Source: Trichobilharzia regenti
Lineage: Eukaryota > Platyhelminthes > Trematoda > Strigeidida > Schistosomatidae
DNA: 64,000 nucleotides
Assembly: GCA_944472135.2 (NCBI GenBank)
Contig: OX235270.1
Location: forward strand, 73,541,168 to 73,605,167
Reading direction: 5' to 3'
The notes below the pieces were generated by a model. It saw only the letters and a program-made list of their open reading frames with translations. It was not told where the DNA came from and ran no database searches. Positions 56,046 through 64,000 of the stretch are shown here, piece after piece. The translations under genes were made by a program, and so were the position numbers. Every line of letters starts with the position of its first letter. Positions within the stretch are counted from its first letter, which is position 1.

Positions 56046-56510
56046 CTTGCTCATAGATTGATTGACACAATCGTTTACCAGTTTCAGAATGTCATTGAAC
56101 TTTGGCCCGATACCTTCATGTATACCTCTATACAGGAGCTTATCTTAACCCACTTCCTTTGCAGTCGAGTAGGTAGGCGTCTTGGTATTACTTCTAGGAT
56201 AAAACTCGAGTTGTGGTCACTCGTGCGATTCATCGAAATCAACGCATTCATGTATGTCATCAGATTATCCAAAAACTCAGTGAGTGCCTTGAAGTCATCT
56301 TGTAATTGACTACCATTACCTTTAACAGCCTCGAATACGTTTCTTACAATCATCGATGGCCTTCCGAATCTTTGGTGCAGGATACTCAGTGTATCCTTCG
56401 CTGGGGGGCATGAACTTACACCGCTGTGTAGCAACTCCAGTGCAATACTTCAACAAATACATCAGGTTCATTTCATCGTGTAATAAAAACTACTCAACAT
56501 GATTTCAAAT
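56046..56510 (-). pseudogene. Old, diverged gag fragment (right part of the array target)
   Basis: Minus strand gives a DUF1759-like region with YWC.GVATQR..., LSILHQRFGRPSMIVRNVFEAVKGNGSQLQDD (ORF 56084-56434), RRLPTRLQRKWVKISS and the VNDCVNQSMS stretch. It continues the fragment at 44096-44386. The tandem array separates them, with CCTGC/CTTGC at the two junctions. Confidence 0.8.
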
Positions 56511-56519
56511 CAATCAAAT

Positions 56520-56800
56520 ATGCATTTTACTTGATTCTGGTTTTTATTTGGCTTGAACTGTGTTGAATTCGTTGAAAATTAGTCGTCAAAAGCTCTCTAA
56601 GCCTGAAGGCACCTATCGTGCAGGAGGATGCTTGAGAATCTGTTCCATACCAAAATTATAGGGTGCACCTAAAATGCCTGGTGTTAACACCTGCTTGTGG
56701 CGTCTCAATGATTTCTGCAGAGTTTCGTTTTATCACTTGTGTTCATATTTTTCGTTCACAAGTGTCTCAATAAATGTTTGTGGCAATAGCCCGGAACTTC
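56520..56800 (+). repeat. Repeat block X, copy 2
   Basis: Diverged relative of 33740-34080. No coding potential recognised. Confidence 0.5.
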
Positions 56801-56847
56801 CCAAAACGGCAATTTTGGTAAGGAATTCCGCTACAGTTTCTAAGTCA

Positions 56848-57094
56848 ATGTCCGATTGGTAACCCGAGAATTCTTTATTCTAACACCAACATATGAGCAA
56901 CATAATAACTAAGGTCTGTGAACGAATATTACAGTATTAAATCACAATATTACTTCTGACGGTTTTTGATCTTCTTTCTCAATGGCGACCAATGAGATGA
57001 TGACTGGTGTATTGATGCCTCCACGAAAATATAGGGAAGTTGGTTTTGAGCAAACAACCATGAATTGATCGTTCAATCTTCAACTACATTGACA
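56848..57094 (-). repeat. Truncated, diverged LTR of the gag-only family
   Basis: Plus-strand GATTGGTAACCCGAGAATTC, TTATTCTAACACCAACATAT, AGGGAAGTTGGTTTTGAGC and the end CAACTACATTGACA. The GTTTATGAGACGTG end is missing, and substitutions are more frequent than in other LTRs, so this copy is old. Confidence 0.75.
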
Positions 57095-58189
57095 CTATGT
57101 ATTCTTCCTGGATTTTGAGAAGGCATTTGACACTGTTCATCATGACCCTCTCTTACACAAAATAAACAAGGCAGGCAGCCACTTCTATCATTGTTAAAGG
57201 ACTACCTAGCTGAAGGGCGATTTCGCACTAAAGTCAATCGAGTCTGATCATCTTGGCACAGCTCGTCATCAGGAGTGTCGAAGCGTTCTATCCTTGGACC
57301 ACTGATGTTTTTGATTTTTATCAATGATCTGCCACGCTGTCTAAGCTGCCCGACTCTCCTATACGCTGACGACGTAAAAATATGGAGGGCGATAAAGTGT
57401 CCGGAGGACTCAGATAGGCTACAGGAAGACCTTAACCTTCTGGAAGACTGGGCGGTGGCCAGTGGCATGACTTTCAACTTGAAAAAGTGCAAGGTAGTGA
57501 AGTTGCGCACCTGTAGACTGCAGAATGCAAGTTACACCCTGTGCAATGAAAGCTTGTCCTGCACAACGTCGGAACGCGACTTAGGTCCAGTTCTAACGGA
57601 AAAAATGGACACAAGCGTAAATTACACAGGGGATGTAGCGAGGGGATATGCGGTCATACAATTTACGCATAGACAGTTAGGTGCACTCACTCCTGAGTTC
57701 TTTCTAATGTTGTACAAAACATACGTCAGGCCACACCTTGAGGTGCATAATATTATTGCACCCCCAATGCTGAGAAGAGACGCCAACCTCTTGGAAAGAG
57801 TCCAACGACGGGCAACAAAAGGAGTGGTTGGTCTCCGAAACAAACCATATGATGAAAGGCTGAAGAAATTAGGCCTGTTCACACTTAGTTACCGTCGGCT
57901 TAGGGGGGATTTGATTACTGCCTGCAAAATAACAAATGACCAGAATCACCCAAACAAAGGTGTTCTGCTATTGAGTAGGTATAGGCTCCCAAGTGGAAAT
58001 CCCAGAAGTATAGCTCACCAGAGGGCAAGGACCCGGGTGCGCTCCCACTTCTTTTCACTGCGGGTTTGCCGTCCCTGGAATTCCTTACTGGCAGATGTAG
58101 CTATGGCACCGTCTGTAGATGCCTTTAAGCGAAGGCTGGACAACCATGCAGCGATACAAGGACTGCATCCAAATGGCCTATCCCCTTAA
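57095..58189 (+). pseudogene. CR1/Jockey-like RT fragment of another family
   Basis: Starts at YVFFLDFEKAFDTVHHDPLL (first catalytic Asp) with breaks to about 57270. Then an open frame of 304 codons (57275-58189): SILGPLMFLIFINDLPRC, catalytic TLLYADDVKIW (residues about 28-38), WAVASGMTFNLKKCKV, LYKTYVRPHLEV, LLERVQRRATKGVVG, YDERLKKLGLFTLSYRRLRGDLI and CRPWNSLLADVAMAPSVDAFKRRLD. These are the standard palm, thumb and C-terminal motifs. The endonuclease and RT N-terminus are absent. The junction with the LTR at 57094 is abrupt. Confidence 0.8.
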
Positions 58190-58289
58190 AATCGCATACA
58201 TATTCAGGGGTAGACAATTAAACTTGTCGTTTTACTACTTTACATTCTCTCCCGTCTTACTCTCCTGACAACTTTAACTACACTTATTA

Positions 58290-58680
58290 TTATTACCATT
58301 ATTACCGACGTATGTATGTATTATTCATATTGTTCTTCAAATTTAATCAGCTGAATGCTGTTTTCTTATTTCGTTTTCTGTCTGTTAGTCTGAATAACTT
58401 CACTAATTATATCTATTATTATTATCTCTTTTCTCTTGACGACGATATCGGAGGACTAACTGGTGAAAGGATCAACTCCATTCACACTAATAACAGTCTT
58501 AACATATCTCATACTACAAACCACATATAATTAATCCCAGCACTACTCCTTGTGGGGTCAACCAAAGCTACGACAGTCGAGTGGAGGGACGAGCTACACA
58601 GAAATTCTCCGAAGATCAGGAGCCTATACCTTACAATCAAGAAGCGAGCACAAAGAAATCAAAGTGGTTTATACTAGATA
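58290..58680 (+). repeat. Repeat block Y, copy 2
   Basis: Diverged relative of 36050-36470. It ends about 80 bp before the start codon of the EDC4-like gene, so it may include its 5' flank or promoter. Contains GGACTAACTGGTGAAAGG and CCTTACAATCAAGAAGCGAGC. Confidence 0.5.
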
Positions 58681-58763
58681 GTAAAAACGCATTGGATATT
58701 GAATTTGTTGTAATCTGCTGCTTCATATGTAAAGAACCTTGAGAAGTACTACAGTGACTTCAA

Positions 58764-61700
58764 ATGTGGGGGAAACAGGAGCTGTAAGTTTTATTTCGGT
58801 ATACCCACTAGCACTTGCAGATATTTTACTGGGGAGGATGAAGACAACTTGAGGGACATCTTTTCTTCATTTGTCGACATATATCCCAGTGCTAAGAGTT
58901 CACTGGATGCTGCTGATATTTCAGCTAGCAGCAAGGTAATCATTTATTGTGGTTTTTATCGATATCTGGGAACAGATAAGCCTTAAACCAGCTGTTAAAT
59001 ATTTTTGGGACTATCAGTATTATGTAACACGGCTGATCTCGAGGCACCATGCCAGTTCACTAATTGCATATGCAATCAGGCGTAAGGAATGATTGGCTTA
59101 ATTATATTTTTCCGCAGATGTTAAAAAATCAGATTCTGAAGATGAAACGCATCTAGGAATGGTCCGACTTCTAAACATAGAGACAGGTCAGAAACTACTC
59201 TTGCGTTCGTTTGCTGACCGTATCATATACATGGATTTCGCCATACGTCAAGAAGCTTTATTGGCCGTCCTTGACTACTCGGGAGCCCTGAATATTTTCC
59301 ATGTTTGTCCAGCCTTGATTATTTTAATTGCAAAATTTTCAGATTGATCAGGGAACGGTTAGCTCAGATCCAATGACTTCGTCGTTTTATTTTTCACTGA
59401 GACCGCCTGAAAACTTCGTTCCTATAGACGTTGCCTCACTCACATGGTGCCCATGGGTTTCTGGTAGCAAGGCTGCAGTTCTGTGTACACCTGAAAATTA
59501 TGGCAATGCATACAAACTATCAAAAGATCCGAGTCTTCTGATTGCGTTTTCTGTTCACCACAAAGTGAGTCTTATATGCAAGTGTGGATTAAATCTACAG
59601 TGTTTTCATTATCATATATTCTCCACAAGTTCATGTTGATTTCGCTAGCCGTATGATTGTGTCTTAGACCATATTACCAGAGAATCCGTATATTATTCAT
59701 TTGTATTTCATTTTTATAGTGTTTTCAGTCCTGGTACTATAGCCTATGTCATATTCGTATTCATTTTTATAGCTGACAAATCTGATTTTAGTTACTTAAG
59801 GGAAGTAATTGGATCTTTCGGTCACCACTGAATTAAAAGTGCATTTCCTGTAACCCAGGCACACATCATTTTTACCATAAAATCTTACAGGCATATCATT
59901 TTTGTTTTTTTCGTATCATTTAATTTTGCGTATGTCATTCATATTCCCATTAGGCGCTGCTAGTTGAGTTCTCATATATCTTATGTAGTACACGACTTTT
60001 ATGGGCAAGCAAAAAAACGTCAAGTAAGGAAGCACCAAAGCAAATCGTTTTAAGTTTCTTGGGACAATTTAGTCATAGTTGAAGTATTTAATGGGTAACC
60101 TTCACTGAAGAGTACACTAGTCTGCATCGTCAAATCCTAGTCCTACTACTGATATTAAATGTGGCAAAAAAAATTCCCTTAGAGTTATATGAAAGGCAAA
60201 ATGATTGGCATGTTTTCGAAGGTTTAGCATACTGTGTCCCACTGCTCCGCAACAAGGCCATCATCGAATCTATCATAAGTTATTTCGTCTCATTTAAAAA
60301 ATCATTATTGTAAGTTATGTTTTACCTAGGGTGTCCTCATAAAGACCTAGTAGGGGGGGTATACAACCACCAATAATATTTTGAGTCCAGCAATAACGGT
60401 GATTAGGGTCGTCACCGATACCACACAGTTGGTACTCAAAGAAAGATTATTCTCCTGGGGAGGCGCAGATGACAATCTTACTGTTCAGTACTATGTATAT
60501 TAATTAAATCACAACTGAAGTGTGAATTACTTTTGCAAAACTGACAGTAGCTTTCATGAGAATGCATGATTTGTAGCTTATTCTCTAACTATGTAATATT
60601 TCTCTCGACACAAATCCTGTAGAAAGTTCTCTTTTGGGTTTATGGGCAGTATCGAAAAAATCATTTATGAAAGTGCCAGTTGCGTGTAAAATTTGGTTTC
60701 TAATATCTTGCGGTACTTACCTGCTCACCATAAGCTTCTCTGTTGAAATTATACACTTTCTTTTATATCGACCAAAATGCTTTCTAAGTAATTTAATTTG
60801 ATGCTGATGGCTAACTTGATTGATAAAGTATTGGAATTCACATTATTACTTGGAGATATTTTACTTAGGAAGCCACATAAACAAGTTTTTCTTTCATACT
60901 TCTCTCTTATTTCTAAGGTGAAAGTTTTAGATGTGGGGTTAGTTGTCAGTCTTCTACAAAAGCATCTTCCACAAGATATTCAGTCGTCCGAACCGATAAC
61001 TTGGAATGAAAGTGAAATCCTTGACTGTGCAAAAAAGTGTACGATAGAATCAGTGTACTACGCTGAAATGTCCAATCATTCTGATGCTATCACTGCTATC
61101 ACTTTGAGTCGGGATGGGAGTTGTTTAGCTTCAGGCAGCTTAGATGGTCAAGTCTGCATATACTCCTTGGTGAATCGGATTTCAGGTGATGCCTCGATCA
61201 TCCTGAGGTTAGTTTTTGAACTCCATAAGTGTCAATAAAATTCTTGTATGATGTGGTACTTTCATATCGTGTTACTGGTCGATTGCATGTTAACCTTTTT
61301 GTTTTCTGTTGAATACTGCAGGAATCATATATAAACAGGTGTAAATAATCTCCTTTTTATGTCCTTTTTAAGTCGCTTCTTACATTGAGGTGACTTCTCC
61401 CCGTTTCTCACTAATATTACTTTTTCGACTTCATCAGAAAGTGAATTGACTTTAAGATAATGTTCAAAACCTTTTAGTAAAGATATGTCTTATAGTTCAG
61501 TGTACGGATTCATTGGAACTATCGGTAAGTACTACTCAACGTTTTGTAGTAAGTTTAACGTAATGCTAGTCTACTACAGTTAAAAAACCAACATGACAGG
61601 ACTTTTAACTTCGTGGATTTCTGCAATGACGCTATAAAAAGTAACCCTAACCCTGAACAAGTTAGTGGAAACAGTCTAGTTACTGTCACTGACTCATTTA

Positions 61701-62728
61701 TGTCATAAACTTTATAAAACATTGCGCATCGAATTTTCCATATTGCGGGCTGTGTAGTGTTATCTTTGGAGCTGTTTTTCTTTGATTTATTCACTCACCA
61801 CCTGAATAAAATAGACAGTTGGATATTGAGTTATGAAGAAGACGTAACAGTGAGAAAAATTTTCTTTCCGACGAATCATTTTCAAAAGCCGTCCTTTCTG
61901 AATTCAACGAATTCATAAACCCAGCTACATATTGGTACTTATGTTATAGAAAATGTTTTAGTTTACGTGAGGTTTAGTTTACAAAAGAATGTACAAGTTG
62001 TATTTAAAAAACGGGTGTCGGCCTCACGCAACAGGCGTAAATATTGACCTAATATATCTGAATGTCCCAAATGGACAAAATAGTGGAGATACAGTTTAGT
62101 GTTAAATGATACTTGTACGAGGAATGCTATGCTATTGATAAACGATGAGAGTAGCAATAATGATTGTAAAAGTAGTGGCAGTAATAATAGTAACTATTAT
62201 GATTATGGCAGTACTCTAAACATCGAACAGAGAAGTGAAATAAAACTATGGCAGTAGTGACCGTGGCTGCCGTAATGTTAGTAAGTGTATGTGTTGCTTT
62301 CGAACACTAAGTCTAGATTGAGATTTCAAATAACCAAACCTTTATTTCACGAAAGATGTTTCCTAAAATATATATATATATATATATTAGTCTGTACACT
62401 GTACTAGCTGATTTACATTGCCATAGTGATTAGTACACTGCATTAATGGGAACTTCCAAACCCTGAGATAAAAGTTATCCTCCAAACCCGAATATGACAT
62501 TGGGCATTAACGTTCGTGTGTGTTAACAACAGTATAAATTTGTCAGATAAGTTTTATTACATTCCGCCATTCCAACAAATTTATTTTTTCTCATAAGTAA
62601 ATACCGTTTATTTTTCTTAATTAATTTCTGCTTTTATAATTTAGGCCAATCCATGTGTTTCGTCCACACGATGGGCTTCCAGTTTACTCCGTGATATTCT
62701 TGGATAACATCTTACGTAATGACGAAAG
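58764..62728 (+). CDS. EDC4: EDC4/Ge-1-like decapping scaffold, N-terminal WD40 part (5' exons, gene continues beyond window)
   Basis: Seven exons with agreeing phases: 58764-58783, 58821-58935, 58976-59081, 59118-59302, 59343-59564, 60918-61207 and 62645-62728. Introns are GT...AG: 37, 40, 36 and 40 bp, then 1353 and 1437 bp. The start is the ATG at 58764, with an in-frame TGA at 58755. Segments match human EDC4 as remembered: AVKYFWDYQYYV and SSLIAYAIR (KYDWEQKYYYG, SFLAYAIR), MVRLLNIETGQKLLLRSFAD..LLAVLDYSGALNIFH (WD repeat), SLTWCPW, HSDAITAITLSRDGSCLASGSLDGQVCIYSL (WD repeat) and HVFRPHDGLPVYSVIFLDN (HEWKPHDGRPLSCLLFCDN). EDC4 bridges DCP1 and DCP2 in P-bodies and promotes decapping. No frame damage is seen. 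The remaining WD repeats and the coiled-coil C-terminus lie outside. Confidence 0.85.
59565..60917 (+). other. Intron 5 of the EDC4-like gene
   Basis: Donor GTGAGT at 59565, acceptor TTTCTAAG before 60918. AT-rich, no gene or known repeat recognised. Confidence 0.7.
61208..62644 (+). other. Intron 6 of the EDC4-like gene
   Basis: Donor GTTAGT at 61208, acceptor AATTTAG before 62645. AT-rich. Contains a (TA)n microsatellite at 62369-62387. Confidence 0.7.
62369..62387. repeat. (TA)n microsatellite
   Basis: About nine to ten TA units within intron 6. Confidence 0.9.
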
Positions 62729-64000
62729 GTAAGTATTCCCTTGGAAAGTTTATGCCGTGTCGCTCTGACGATGCAAATGTTGCATGATTACTTTTTAAAC
62801 TGAAATAAATACTTCGACGTGAATCTACGAATACCTGCCATACATTTTCACAGAGAAGAAATATCCATAAGGTTTTACTTCCCTGGATTAGCTAATAAAT
62901 AAATAAAGAAGGTAGATTATTTACTCACCGTCTATGAAATAAAAAGTTGTAGTGGATGAATAGGGCCTAATTAAGTTTAATATTTATTTCTTATTTATCT
63001 ACTCGTGTATATGTCTCACGAAGTTTGACCAAATGTGGTTATTTAATTACCACTGAACTGTTTACTTCTGGACAACAAAACCTGTAAACAATCATTATTA
63101 CAAGAATGTTTACTTTCTTTGCAGTTATGAGCAACGGCAAGACTTACATATCGGACAATTTCTCACTACTTACATCTATTAGGCATTAATGTGGAACATA
63201 GTTTAAAAATCTTTCAAAATATTGCTCCATTATACGTTTCTGTATTTTCCGTCAGCACATCAAGGCAAAGTGAGTGACAATAGAATCCCGTTTAACTTAA
63301 GATTATTGAAATAAAAAATAAACGAAACTCAAGCAAGTTCTCCAAAATTTTACTTATCATAAGAAGAAAATGTAGTTTTTTCATGGAATTCTTTTGCTCT
63401 TTATCACCAAGATTGTAATAAAAAATGAATGTAGCCTCATTGTTGTGAACCATTCAAGTATCTGTTGCCAAGAGACTTTAGACATTCGTTATTCACACCC
63501 TAATTACTCCAGTCAGAAAAGCTGCATCTTTCTGTATGTTTCAGATTACTAACTGCCAACCTCATGAGTCAATACATTGTCTTAGTCTGGACACAATTAA
63601 ATTTTTAAACTTCATTTTGTATCAGCTGATATTACTGGGAAGCCTACTCTGGTATACGGAGTGACTAACTGAGTGACTGGCTTCAACGTAGAACTTTGCA
63701 GTGATGTGCAGCAGTTCGAGTCGCCACACTTGACTTAGCATACAAAGCCAGAGAAGAAAGTAAAAGTAAATGCAAAATAGAAACAGTAAACAGAATATCA
63801 AGCTAAAACAATGGTAATATCGAAGAGCAATATAGTTCTATTGGGTATCATAAGTCACAAGGAGTGGATATATCTACTAAAATCGGTATTCTTCAGGCTA
63901 ATGAGTCATCTTCACTTCACTCACTCTGTGACCACAAACAACGATGACAGCCACAGAAAACACCTCCGACAACCTCTTAAAGCCACGCCGCCAACTTCAT
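62729..64000 (+). other. Intron 7 of the EDC4-like gene (incomplete)
   Basis: Starts with donor GTAAGT at 62729. No later exon encoding the next expected WRFLITG-like WD segment is found, so the next exon is probably beyond the window. No repeats recognised. Confidence 0.55.

Noticed and set aside
63126..63190. Possible next EDC4 exon after TTCTTTGCAG
   Set aside because: The phase fits but the frame meets a stop after about 20 codons and does not resemble the expected WD segment.

Overview
This is a eukaryotic, flatworm-like window, most probably from a blood fluke (Schistosoma or a close relative). The grounds are the repeat repertoire: RTE/SR2-like, CR1-like, Penelope-like and BEL/Pao-type elements plus a tRNA-derived SINE. 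The one host gene also has the 5' run of 36-40 bp introns followed by kilobase introns that is known from schistosomes. I see no bacterial-type genes, rRNA or CRISPR.

About 0-58 kb is almost entirely nested mobile DNA. The dominant family is a 3.6-4.0 kb LTR element with 320-365 bp LTRs (ends TGTCAAT...ATTGACA), 5-bp target duplications and one ORF of about 655 codons. That ORF has a DUF1759-like Gag region, a zinc knuckle lacking its second Cys, and a C-terminal hydrophobic segment. No protease, reverse transcriptase (RT) or integrase is present, so the family looks non-autonomous. I label its copies A (1-3758), B (6703-14457), C (10282-14069), D (17025-20662), E (22496-29989), F (40028-43600), G (44387-48154), H (48941-52671) and I (52350-56045). 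Every gag copy seen is broken.

Layout. 1-3758: element A, split by a head-to-head inverted pair of Penelope GIY-YIG fragments. 4841-16525: a minus-strand CR1-like element split by a Penelope-like element, itself split by element B, itself split by element C (four levels, each junction with a target duplication). 16533-31550: a plus-strand CR1-like element split by element D, a SINE, element E (with a nearly intact RTE element in its 3' LTR) and a solo LTR of another family. 27.5-33.4 kb and 36.6-42.5 kb: a large inverted duplication around a 3.25 kb spacer (33385-36634), bounded by LTRs. 43.2-56.0 kb: a tandem array with periods 4554, 4554 and 3374 bp that starts and ends in LTRs. 56.0-58.7 kb: older fragments, including a CR1-like RT remnant.

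From 58764 to the right edge lies the 5' part of a single-copy host gene. I identify it as EDC4 (Ge-1), the WD40 scaffold of the mRNA decapping complex, with seven supported exons whose phases agree at each junction. The gene continues past the window.

The repeat block shows how a locus grows: insertion into insertion, then LTR-mediated inversion, deletion and unequal crossing-over that amplified already broken copies next to a housekeeping gene. Exact matches, target duplications and reading frames were read by eye. Percent identities and database family names would need alignment.
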